A stretch of DNA of 64,000 nucleotides from Strix aluco (taxonomy: Eukaryota; Chordata; Aves; Strigiformes; Strigidae): NCBI RefSeq assembly GCF_031877795.1, contig NC_133971.1:86328446-86392445 (forward strand), in the 5' to 3' direction. This document shows, piece by piece, positions 10,273 through 20,700 of the stretch. Every line of letters starts with the position of its first letter. Positions within the stretch are counted from its first letter, which is position 1. A program made the position numbers and the translations under genes. Below the pieces are notes generated by a model, which was given only the letters and a program-made list of their open reading frames with translations, did not search any database and was not told the origin of the DNA.

Positions 10273-10599
10273 CCGGCAGGGGCCCCGGCCCGGCCCTGGC
10301 CGCGCCACCCGGCGTGTGTGGACACGTGTGTCACGGGAGCCGGGCAGGGCAGGCAGCAGCAGGTGGTGAAGGGCAGGAGAAGGCAGCGGCGGGGAGAGCC
10401 GGGCAGTGGCCTCCGGGCTGGGCAGGACCGGGCTGGGCAGGCAGGCAGTGGCAGCGCGGGCCACGCAGGCAGGGCAGTACAGGCAGGGGCAGTAGAGGCG
10501 TGTATGGGCAGTGTGGGGAGGGCAGCACGGGAGGGTGAGCAGAACAGCGCAGGCAGGGCTGTACCGGCAGGACGCGGGCCAGGCCGGGCCGGCAGAGCG

Positions 10600-10790
10600 C
10601 GCGCTGCCCGGCGGCGCTCCGTGCCGCTCACGTGGGCGCCGGCCGAGGGGGGCGGGCCCTGAGCCGAGCGCTCGCCCAATGGCGCACGACCGGGGAAGGG
10701 GCGGCCACCAATGGCCGGGGGCGGGGCGGGGGCGGGGCACCGCCAGGGACCGCCCCCCCCGCTGCCCCCGCCCCCCCGCCCCGCTGCTGG
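10600..10790 (+). promoter_or_regulatory. ENHO: Candidate ENHO core promoter
   Basis: An E-box CACGTG at 10629-10634 is followed by two forward CCAAT boxes at 10676-10680 and 10708-10712. These are exactly 32 bases apart, a spacing frequent in paired NF-Y sites. Next come stacked GC boxes with four G-runs at 10717-10737 (a G-quadruplex pattern) and then C-runs. There is no TATA box. The assignment to ENHO rests on position and strand: the next donor downstream is at 11088. Confidence 0.6.
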
Positions 10791-11088
10791 CGGGAGGGAG
10801 CGGGCAGCGCGCGGGGCTGCGGCACCCACCGGGCGGCCCGCGGCGGGACCGCGCTCTGGGTCCGCACCGGCCCCGCGGCCCTGCTCCGCGCCGGGACCCA
10901 CCAACACCCGCCACCCCCTCACCCCCTCACCCCCTCCCCTCGGGGTCCCGCTCCGCGCCGGGACCCCACTCACCCCGCGCCGGGACCCGGTGCCGGCCAC
11001 ACCGCTCCGCGCCGGGACCCGGTCCCGGCAGCGCCCCCCGCCCGCCGTCGGGGTCCCGGCGGTTCCCGGGACGGAGCGGAGGCAGCAG
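10790..11088 (+). other. ENHO: ENHO non-coding exon 1 (5' end inferred)
   Basis: Extremely GC-rich sequence ending in a strong donor, GGCAGCAG|GTAGGT, at 11088/11089. It holds four near-identical local copies of CTCCGCGCCGGGACCC at 10884, 10951, 10973 (one mismatch) and 11005. The transcription start is not determined; the exon is proposed because a matching acceptor, CCCTTCCAG, lies at 11698-11706 ahead of the coding exon. Confidence 0.5.
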
Positions 11089-11706
11089 GTAGGTAACGCC
11101 GGGGCCCCGCGACGGGAGGGCGGGTTCGGCGGGACCTGTTGCTGCTCGGTGCCCCGCTGCGGGCCGGGGGCTCCGCGGGCGTCCCGCTCCTCGGCGGGGG
11201 CGGGGGATTAGGGGCACCGGGGACCCCCGAAGTCGGGGCTCTGCCCGACCCGGGTACACAAGTGGGGGCTGCCCCGGCCGCCCACCTGCTGCCCGCCCAG
11301 CCGCTCGCTCCGTTTTGGGGTGCGGGACCTCGCAGCGGGGTGCAGGCGGTGGGAAAAGCGGGTGGAGGGTGGGGAAGGGAGAAGACCCGGGCCAGGACCG
11401 CCCGGAGTCACCCGGGGATGCCCCGGGGAGGGTGGGGGTTCGGGCCGGGGTGAAGTGACGAATCTCCTGCTGGGGACACCGCCGGCTTGGTGGCCCTCGC
11501 AGGGGACAGGGGGGACAGCCGGGGTGTGGGGTCCTGGACAGGTCCCCCAAACAGCCGCTGATCCGGAAGCTGCTCCAGCCTCCAGACCCCAGCGGAGCCC
11601 CTTGGGCGCTGGGCTCGCTGCCCGCTGGCACCCCGCAGCCCACCCCGAGGGGCTCAGGCAACCTGTCCCCTCGTGCCGACGGTGACGGTGACTTTCTCCC
11701 TTCCAG
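11089..11706 (+). other. ENHO: ENHO 5'UTR intron
   Basis: 618 bases from GTAGGT to TTTCTCCCTTCCAG. GC-rich, with no repeat recognised. Confidence 0.5.
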
Positions 11707-11837
11707 GTGCAGGACGGAGGAGAGGGGTCCCCGTGTCCCCACTGCCCTGGCAGAGGAGGGGAAGACGAGAGAAAGCTCTGATTGGTCCTTCCTGGTGTCA
11801 CGGTGAAGCCCAGGACACGGCTGCGAGCGGCCGAACT

Positions 11838-11849
11838 ATGACGGGCTGA
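11838..11849 (+). CDS. Upstream ORF 1 in ENHO leader (3 codons)
   Basis: ATG ACG GGC TGA. It has A at -3, so it may be recognised by scanning ribosomes, but it ends after three codons and about 160 bases before the ENHO ATG, which leaves room for re-initiation. Confidence 0.4.
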   Translation: MTG

Positions 11850-11910
11850 CGCCATCCCTGCTGCCCACCCGGCCCCATCCCACCGCCGCCGTCCCCTTTG
11901 TCCCCTGCCA

Positions 11911-12054
11911 ATGCCGGCGGGTGGAGGCTGCGCGCTCGATCGCTGCGCTGGCATCCCAAGTGTGGGGCCGAGCTGTGGGTCCCCCTTTTTCCCGCGGGAC
12001 AGGGGCGATGGGGGCTGCTCTCTCCACCGGAGCGGTCGTGGCAATTTCTTTTAA
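11911..12054 (+). CDS. Upstream ORF 2 overlapping the ENHO start (47 codons)
   Basis: Starts at ATG 11911 in a weak context (C at -3 and +4), is out of frame with ENHO and ends at TAA 12052-12054, 44 bases past the ENHO ATG. It is recorded as a possible translational control element; the predicted peptide shows no recognised domain. Confidence 0.4.
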   Translation: MPAGGGCALDRCAGIPSVGPSCGSPFFPRDRGDGGCSLHRSGRGNFF

Positions 12055-12193
12055 CTGTATCATTGCGTTGCTAATCCTCATCCTCTTCCTCATCCTCTGC
12101 AAGGCCTGCAGGACCCCCTCGTGCCCCAAGAAGAGCCCGGCTTCTGATGTAGATGAGGCAAGGAACGAAGAGAAGTACCTGCTGCAGCCTTGA
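12008..12193 (+). CDS. ENHO: Adropin (energy homeostasis associated)
   Basis: 61 residues, against 76 in mammals. Residues 1-16 begin MGAALSTGAVVAI (mammals: MGAAxSxGAxxAI). Residues 17-30 form a hydrophobic signal or anchor helix, ILC.AC follows at 29-34, and the C-terminus is the invariant YLLQP. Adropin is a small peptide hormone or membrane protein linked to energy balance. The ATG at 12008 has G at -3 and +4, a strong context; the open frame extends upstream only to a GTG at 11921, so no longer ATG-initiated form exists. The segment after the helix holds a second Cys at residue 39 within SCPKKSP, comparable to PCPEKAP of mammals, but most of the residues between the two Cys are missing. 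Position next to DNAI1 in convergent orientation, as in human, supports orthology. Confidence 0.88.
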   Translation: MGAALSTGAVVAISFNCIIALLILILFLILCKACRTPSCPKKSPASDVDEARNEEKYLLQP

Positions 12194-13465
12194 GCTGCCT
12201 GGGGACTCGGGCACCCGGCTGTGCCGAAGGAGTCGTGCCAGCCCGGACGCCTGCGCGGGGACTGGGGTGCTGGACCAGGCATGATGAGAGTGAAGGGGAT
12301 GCTGAGCCGCTCGCAGGGGCTGTGACGTGGGGCGCCCTTCGCCGGTGTGGTTTTGGTGTGTGAAGTGCCTGCGGATGCCCACAATGACTGTGGGAGATGG
12401 AGAGACAGTGGCCAGGATGTGCTACGGGGACAATCCTGCCTGTCCCAGCGGCCAGCAAACACAGCAGGAGCCCTGCCCTCGAGCACACCCCGTGTTTGGG
12501 GACAGCCCGTGGGCTCCTCCCTGGCGCTGGTGGCCCTGGCCAGTGGCCACTGCGCCGCAGACCTGAGCAGGGCTGGACGTGGGCTTGGAGAGGGGAGGCA
12601 GTGGGGCTAGCATGGGCATCTGTACCTGAACGGGCCAGCTGCCCCATGGTGGGATGTGCCTGAGAGGGTCCCCAGCAGCCCTGGCCCCGCTGGCACAGTG
12701 GGGTGTTACCAGTCTGGGTGTCTTTGGGGGTGGCCCTGGGGTGCTGTGGGCCTGCAGCCTCAGGAGGGCATTTGACACCCATCTGCCCCAGCAGCCAATG
12801 TAATGAGCCACAAGAGGGTCTGCATGGTCTGTCCGTTCATCCCCCGGTCTGTCTGTCAGTCCCCTCCAGCTTTAGCACCGACACCGCTCAGCAAACGTCC
12901 CTCCTCCTCACTGGGCGCGTGTCCCTGCCTGCTCTCCTGCCTGCTCCCAGCCGAGGCTAGCTGGTGGGGTTTGACCTGTCCGCGGGCAGCAGATGTGCCC
13001 CCCGTTGGCATCCCTATCCCTACTGAGAGCAGCCTGGGATGGTTTTTTTTGCTGGGGAGCTGGGAGACACACGGGGAGATGAGGGTGCCCGGACAAACAG
13101 CATTTCCAGCCCCATCGCTCCCCGGGAACCACAGTGGCTCTGCGGGGAGGGATGCTGGTGCTCTAGCTTGTCCCCAAGCCTGTCAGCTGCATTCTCTCGC
13201 CCTGCTTGCAGGTGGTGTGGGTTTTGGACAGGCTCTGCCCCGTCCATCCTAGAGCCCAGCAATAACCAAGGTCCCCACTGGCACAGCCGCTGCAGTGAGG
13301 GGACAGAGGGGTGGGGTGTGCTGGGAGGGACACTGGCCAGGGTCCCTGCACAGACTTGGACAGGCCTGGCAGAGCCTGCGGTTCCTCCCCCTGTCAGGTG
13401 TAGCTAACGCATCCCTTCACAGTGTTGTTTTTACTAGACTAATAAACCGATTGTAGGACCCAGGC
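12194..13465 (+). other. ENHO: ENHO 3'UTR
   Basis: Runs from the TGA to a canonical AATAAA at 13441-13446, about 1.25 kb. GC-rich, with no repeat or coding exon recognised. Confidence 0.55.
13441..13446 (+). terminator. ENHO: Poly(A) signal AATAAA of ENHO
   Basis: AATAAA in GACTAATAAACCGATTG. It is the first canonical signal after the ENHO stop and lies about 1.1 kb from the oppositely oriented DNAI1 signal. Confidence 0.6.
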
Positions 13466-14531
13466 AGCGTCTCTGAGCTCTGCCCAGTGCCTGAAAAATC
13501 TGGCGGAGGGGACATGTCCTGCCTGTCCCACGGGGCGGAGGAGCGGCTGCCCCAGGGCTGGTGGCCGATGTCCCTGCAGGACTCCAGGTGTTTGCTGGGT
13601 GATGGCGACAAGGAAGGGCTCATGTCTGCATCCCTCTGTGGCTTTTAAATGCTGGGTGAGAAACATGGCTGGGTATTCCATGCCTGCAGCATGTCTGCCT
13701 GGGCTGGGGGCACGTGGCTGTCTGCAGGAAGCACCCCCCAACCCAGTGCTGGAGGCACTGGAGAGTTTCCAGGCTGTGGCCTTAAGTTACAGGTATGCTT
13801 GTGGGGGACACAGGAAAGCTGAGTGGACGGAGGAGACCTGCCACCACTCCTGCCCGGTGGAACAAGCACCTCTGTTCCCCAGTCCTGGCAGCTGTGTGCA
13901 AGGCTCCAGCGGTGACAGCTCGTCCCTGCTCATCAGCATGCGGCAAGGCCACCACAGCCGTGTAGCAGCTAATCCCTCTGCTGCAAAGCGCCGGAGCGGT
14001 GGGAAGGCTCTGCAAATCCAGCGTCCAGCCGTTCCCACAGCCACCAGCTGGGTAGAGGTGGCCGAGCCCCCTCTGCTGAGCCCGCCCTGGGGAGAGGGGA
14101 GCTGTGAGCATCCCGAAGCTGGTGGCCAGCAGTTGCTGTGATACCCTGGCTGGAGCGATGGCACATCTTTCTCCCACAGCCACGGGGGGGCCAGGCCAAG
14201 TCCTCAGCCACCCTCTGGCTTAGGCTGTCGCCCTAAAATCCAGGGGGCTGTGTGTACCTGACCCCACAAACGGCTGTGGGGCTGCAGCTCAGTGCTCAGT
14301 CTCTCTGGCCACCACTCACGGTGGGACTGGCTGCCATCAAGCTGCAGCCCTGAGGTTTCCCGAGGGCTGGTGGGACCAGCCCTCCCCTGCCCTCCATGGG
14401 GCTCTCACCCAGTGCAGCCCCAGCCAAGGGCGGGGGAGACCCGAGGGCTGTGCGGCTCTGGGGGACCGAGCACGGCGAGCGCTGCCTGACCCCAGAGAGA
14501 ACTGCACACCACGCCTCTCCCAGCATCTCTG
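13466..14531. other. Convergent intergenic spacer between ENHO and DNAI1
   Basis: About 1.07 kb of GC-rich DNA between the two poly(A) signals. I recognise no exon, repeat or RNA gene in it. Confidence 0.5.
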
Positions 14532-14537
14532 TTTATT
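14532..14537 (-). terminator. DNAI1: Poly(A) signal of DNAI1
   Basis: TTTATT on the plus strand reads AATAAA on the minus strand, 140 bases past the DNAI1 stop. It is the first such signal downstream and implies a short 3'UTR. Confidence 0.7.
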
Positions 14538-14676
14538 TGTCCAGGCACAGAGGCGAAGTGTTCCTACTATGCAAAGAGTGGGTGGCACGGGGCCCATGGC
14601 TTGCATGCCAAACAGCCGCCGATCAAAGCTGGGCTTGTTGGGCCGGCAGCCCCTAGCAGAGCCATCGTTCCCCTGC

Positions 14677-14781
14677 TCACTTCCCTGCCTTGCTCTCTGG
14701 ATCTCTCACCAGGTTAAGCAGCTTGTCCAGCTTTGCTATTTCCACCTCAGGGCCCTTCTTAACCTCCTGGCCTTTCTTCTC
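14677..14781 (-). CDS. DNAI1: DNAI1 terminal coding exon
   Basis: 105 bases: 34 codons ([20 protein letters not shown], then [14 protein letters not shown]) and the stop. The acceptor is TGCTCTCTTTGCAG. The helix [15 protein letters not shown] is nearly identical to human, while the last eight residues have diverged. Confidence 0.95.
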   Translation of the reverse strand, partial: EKKGQEVKKGPEVEIAKLDKLLNLVRDPESKAGK

Positions 14782-17700
14782 CTGCAAAGAGAGCAAAGTC
14801 GGGCAGAGCTGTGAGCAGAGAGGACTGCGGAGATGGGGAGGGATCCGGCGCAGGGAGAGCAGCTGGGCTGCTGTATCCCAGCTCTCAGCCCTTGCTGGGG
14901 GCTGATCCATGGGGGATGCACCTTCCTGTTCCTGTATTTCAAGCCCAAGGTGCCGTGAGATATGTAAAAGTCCCCATGGGCTGGGGAAAGGTGGTCAGGA
15001 AGGGTTTGGGGCATACCCTGAGCATCCCATGGGACAGCCCTGTGCCTCTCTGCACACCGCTGTGCCAACCCTGACACATGCTCCAGCACTGGCAGGGAGG
15101 ACGAGCCCTACCCACAGTCCCGCAGCATGTGCCACAACCCTCCCAGTGGCTCCCACCCTGGGTGCTGGAGAAAACCACCAGCATCTTGGGAGAAATCATG
15201 TAGCGGGAGGGAAATAAGCCTGTCCAGTTCAGTCCTTGCTTGGGAGCAGCAGGAGCTTCCAGGTGCCTGCTAAGGGTACCAGTGCTACCCCTGGGGCAGG
15301 GCATATTCCCCCCGCTGTGGGCTGCAGCATCAGTGCATTGCTCACATCAGAGCTTGGGGGCTTTGGAAAAGGGATAACTGGGTCTGGGCTCTCCAGGTAC
15401 ATATCTTGGCAGACACAGCTGCAGCAGAGGAATTTTCCAGCCTGCATTTAGCCCACCAAGCCCTCCTGCAGCTGAGCATCTACCCCGCGGGGTTCCTCCA
15501 AAACAGCATCTGCTCAGTTGCCGCATCCTGTTGCTCAGTGCTGCATCCACTCACAGCCTTCCCCTTCCCCAGCCTGCTGGCTCTCGCCTTGCCTCTGGAT
15601 CTGGGGGGAGGCGTCCCTGCCCTGGGAAGGTCCCCTGTGCCCAGCATGGCTCTGGGCACCCCAGAAAGCAGATGCCAAGCACAGGAGAGCGGCAGGGTTG
15701 GTACCCAGTCTGGCAGGTGGGCTTGGGAGAGGTGGCAGTGGGTTCGCAACCTCATGACACAGCAAGGGGGAACATCACCAGCTGGGCTTGGAGGCAGCCC
15801 GCAGAAAGCTGCTGTGCTGTCTCCTCCTGGCATCCCCAAAACACAGCCTCTGTGTGGGGATGCTCTCGGAAGGCCAAGGGAGTAGCACGCAGCATCTGAG
15901 CAAGGAGGTCGCCTGCTTTCTTCTCTCCCTGCTTAGAAGAGATCAAGTCTCCACCCTCTGAATCAGCTTCTCTAATGGCCCCAGGTGCAGCAATTACAAA
16001 CACGAACCTTCAGCACTGGAAGGAAACACCAGGGCACAACAAAAAGTCATAGGGCTGCAGGGATCTTGCTGCATTTCTCTAGCAAACCTGGGCATTGCTG
16101 AAGGCGATAACAGTTGGGAAAAAAGTCCCCAGGGGATCTTCTCCCTCATCCCAACCCAGCATAACCCTGCCAGAGCAGAGGTTTCTTCTGCTGCTGGAGG
16201 GCACGGCTGGGGTGAAAGCAGCCCTGGGCGGGGAACCGGGACATTTGGAAACCACTCTGCTCCAGAGAAGGCAGCTCCACTCCTTGCCTGAGCGCTGGGA
16301 TGAGCCAAGGTTGTTTTTATTTACCGAGACCATTGACTGCATGCCAGGATGGTGCTGGTTTGTATTAATGCCACTAACTGAGCAACGCCCTTTGTGGCTC
16401 TGGTCTGGGCACTGGAAGTGGTGTTTGTACTAACGGCCCACGTCACAGCCGAGCATCTCTCTGAGCAAGAGCGTTGGGATAAACACAGCTGCTTGGGGTA
16501 TTTCAGGACTTAGCTATTTCTGCAGAAAAGCTGCTTTGCTGTCTGACAGCATTCAAAACATTCCCTTTGGCGCCCTGTGTTGCACACAACACCATACACA
16601 GGTCCTTGGGACAGGCTAAAGAGGCAACTGCTTTGCTCAGCTGGGAAAGGCAGATGCTGTAGCCATCTCCCATCAACCTACCTCCATCCTAAGCCCTTTG
16701 CTCTCCCCACTGGTAGGGTCAGGGAGGGTCCCTCACTGATGCCCTCCAGGTAGTAACACCAGGTCCATGGTGACCTGAAGCCACCAGCCACAGGCAAGGC
16801 TCAGCTCCTAGTCACTGAGGTGTCCCTAAAAACCTCAACTTTCAGATCTTTTGGGGCTTTTGAGCAAGCTGCAACAAAGCCACACACAAGCTTGTAATGA
16901 GCCGTAACCAAACCAGAGCCCTAATTTAACGCCACATAACCAGGCAAGCAGGATAACACAAGGAAGGAAAACGATAATGTCCTTTCAGGGGCACTGGAAT
17001 GGAAAGTTTCCCTTTATTCTTCCATCTGCTTTTCCCAGGGCACCTGTGCATGTGAGCTGGCCGGGCCACTGCAGGCTGGCTGATGGCACCACCACAGCAC
17101 CGCAGCATCTGCTTGGATACACATGGCAGCATCCTACAAATCCAGGGGCTTCGCCTGCATCAGACCTCTGAAGAGCAGTCCGTCTTGGAGCAGAGCTGTT
17201 GCAATTTCCCAGAGCATGCGCGATGCAGGGAAACATCACCTCTGCACGTGGCTGCTGATGGGCCCTCCCTCCCGATGGATGCCACTGCCAGGTGTGGAAA
17301 GGGGCTCTGCCACCCAGCGTGTAGCTGAGCCCATCCTCCACTGGCATCCCTGCTTACACTACATCCATGGGGCTCATCAGGAGCTGAGAGGGAGCCAGGG
17401 CAGAGGATCCCCCCCATGGAGCTGACAGATGCAGAGCTGAGGAGTCTGCAGAGCTGTCTGTCCCTGCGGAGCTCATCAAATGGGTACCGGAGCTGCTCAC
17501 AGCAGTGTTTGCATTGATTTTATCATTAACGGGTCCCAGCAGGAGAGCAAAATGCTCTTGGCTGAAATGGTGATGAGCGACATGTCACAAAAGCTCATGG
17601 CAGGGGCAGAAAAGGTGCTGCATGGGGACAGACTCTGCTCCTCTGATGGAGCATGACCCTGGGGACATGAGATCTGGAGGAGATCCCCTACATATCCCCA

Positions 17701-20700
17701 TACTTCTGTGTCCATGGCCAAGTCCCCCATTGCCTTCACACTCCCTTTGCCTTATGCCTGGACTCCTCTCTGGCTCTCCAGGCAGGGAAACCGAGGCATG
17801 GGGCTCCTGGTCCTATAGGCAGTGCGGGCACAACTGCTGCAGGACCCTTGATGGTCCTCTCAGCCCCAAAGGTGAGTACTGACACTGGAAGCGAAGCAGG
17901 AGGTGGAAGATGACTGAGGTGGACCCCCATGGGCAAGTGCAGAGTGAGGACAAGGGCAAGGATGAGGACAAGGGTGAGGATGAGGCGTGGCTGTTTGAAG
18001 ACTCCAGATCCATCACCCTGGGAGACCCAACCCCAGCCCTCCCCATGCTGGCACATACCAAACTCTATATCCACGATATGGGAGTCATTTAAACTAGATT
18101 CCCTGCGTCTTGGCTGATGCCTTCATTCCCTAGCTGAACAGTAAACTGCCGAGTTAATAAAACTCCCCCATAAAAGCCACGATGCTGGCACTTTTCAGCA
18201 TCCTTTTTTTTTTTTTTTTTTTTTCCCATTGGTGGAATAATCATAAAACATCTGCTGTAAGGTTTCGATTAAACAAAGCAAAACATGTTTATGTTTTAAA
18301 GTAGTGAGGAAGTCAACCATGCTGGCACCAACATAGAAAAGTCCCCATAACTTCCCTGGAGCCGAGGGCATCCTTCCCCCTGCTGAGTCTGGCTCTGTCC
18401 TGCTGTCATCATGACACTGATAGTCGCAGTCTCTGCCATTCCTGACAGGATGGGATTTCTGAGCACAGCCATGCTGGGACAGGATCTGGCCACTTTATAA
18501 AGCAGCACAAGTGACCTAGGACAGCTGCTTCCCATGAAAAAGGAGTTTAAGCTTTTACAGACAGATTTTGAGGGGGGTGAGAAGTTCCAAGAAGTGACTG
18601 ACAGGGCTGCCCGAAACTCCCATCCTTATTATCCTCAGTGGGAAGGGGCACACAGCCTGCCAGGTCTTCAGAGACCATTTCTTGTTCCTTCTACCCTGCA
18701 CAGGGGTAGGTTAAGGCGACACCTCCAGGGTAAGGTCTCCTCTATTAGCAAAACACACCAGCAACGGGTCTGGCAAATTCAATGAATGAAAGCAAAGAAG
18801 ATACTTCCCTGGAGCATTTCAGTGGGGAAGACCAAGGAAACCCAAACTCCTTCTTGAACACAGCAAAATTTTCCTCATTGACTCCCCAGCCACCAACCAA
18901 GCATGCATTAGCAGGGGTGTGATATGACCTGCAGCCCTGAAGCCTTCCAAAACCTAGCCTGTCATGGTCCTATTGCAAACCGATGCTGTTATATAGCGGC
19001 TGAAGCTGGAGTTACGCTGAGCTGGGGATGATGTCTGTGCCAGGACCACTTCTGGGCTCTCAAGAAGTGCATTTACATACAGCAGCAACGTGCTTATCAA
19101 CCACAGAGAGCCTTGAGTCATACTCACAGCCTGATTTGACAGTGTTGCTCCTGGCCCATAGAAGGATTAGCTGACAGACTGGAGATAAGGATTTAGGCTT
19201 ATTTTGCTACTGTTTGGAAATAAATGACGCAGGAAATGTTCTGCTTGCAGGGAATGAAACCAGCAGAAAAGCCCAGGGGATGGCTGGGTTGTTCAGGCGT
19301 CAGCAACCACACAGGATCATTGCCCTCAAAGATGCTCATTCCTCCAGCTTCAGCTAAAACCTGTACTGTTCAGGGCAAGCACCTCTCTTCACTCCAGCTC
19401 ACATATTCGACTCGGAGATCTCTGCTAACATCTGCACCAGACCACACCAAGGCACAGCAGGGCAGACAGGTCTTGTGGCCCCAGGTGACCTGCCCTTGCT
19501 TGCTGGAAGTGACCAGTGAAGCCACTGGAACCAGTGAAGACACACCAGTGTGGCTCAGCAGCACACATCTGCTGGTAAAGGCACGGGAAGAAAGGTCAGC
19601 CATATCCAACAGGCAGGAGGTGCAAACAAAATATATCAGACCTGGAAGGGTCTGGGAGTATCATTGGGAATAAACCAGAGGGAACTGGGTGATGCTTAAG
19701 TGATGTGGGCAGGGATATCTAAATGGTGGGTACTTGCCTGCAGCACACTACTGGGCTGGCTGGCTTACAAACACCCATAGGAGAGCGGAGAGATTGTTCG
19801 ATGGAATGGATGGGCTCTGCAGCAGCAAAGAGCTAATAGCAAGGTCAAACCCTCATCCTTGCCTGTAGGAAGGACAGCCGTCATCACAGCTCCGCGTCTG
19901 CTCTGCCAGAGGCCAGCTGGGACCCCACACACTTTCTCACTCCCCTCACAGTGTTCTCTGGCCAAGCGAAAAATGTGAACACAGGAGGAGCCAAACCCTT
20001 CTTTGTGGGTTTCGGCAGCCTCTGGCAAAGCCATGGAGGAGTTTGGCTTTTGTTTTTGTGCTGATCGGTGCTGTGGTATGATCTCTATTGACCTGTAGCA
20101 AGGAGCTCAAGAAATACTAAGCAGTGAGCCTCTGAAGCATGTTGTGGCAAGTTGTGCTAACAGGATTTAATGAAGCATCAACAGTGCCCTCTGAAAGCAC
20201 TTGCTAGCTGGCCTGATCCAGCTGTATACCCTGGCTGAGCACGGGAAGCTGCTAAACAGCATATCCCATCTCACAGTGACCACAGCGCAGAGCATGGCCT
20301 CACTGGTCCCAGGCACAGGGCAGCATGAGGAGGGTGCTGGTGGGCACCACAGGGTGCAGAACAGGCGAGACCAGGCTCACCTAAGGGCTAAGAAAGTCTT
20401 ACCATCAGTTTCTTCTCGTGGGCTGCCAACAAAGCAATTTGGCTTCCAGCCACGTTGAATGTTCCCTGTTCTTGCTAACTCCAGAGCCACGAGCAACGTC
20501 TCTTACACACCACTAATTAAGGCACCTAAATATAGCCGTAAGAAGACCACATTTAGCATCCATGCATGAAAACTTCAGTGAATAAGGCCAAGCTGAGTGC
20601 AGACAGGGCCAATGGCGGTCCCCACAGTTCCTCCAAACTGGGCATTACAATGACTGATTAACTCCTTCTGAATTTATCCCAGTACCAGCTGCAGAAACCC

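Noticed and set aside
10147-11092. Long open frames on both strands in the ENHO promoter region (up to 255 codons)
   Set aside because: They arise from extreme GC content, where stop codons are rare; the products are Pro/Arg/Ala/Gly-rich with no domain.
11208-12044. A 278-codon minus-strand frame opposite ENHO
   Set aside because: GC-driven and low in complexity, with no recognisable domain; it is antisense to ENHO exon and intron.
11921-12193. A longer 90-residue adropin starting at 11921
   Set aside because: The codon at 11921 is GTG, not ATG, and the extra residues are unconserved; the ATG at 12008 matches the adropin N-terminus and has a strong context.
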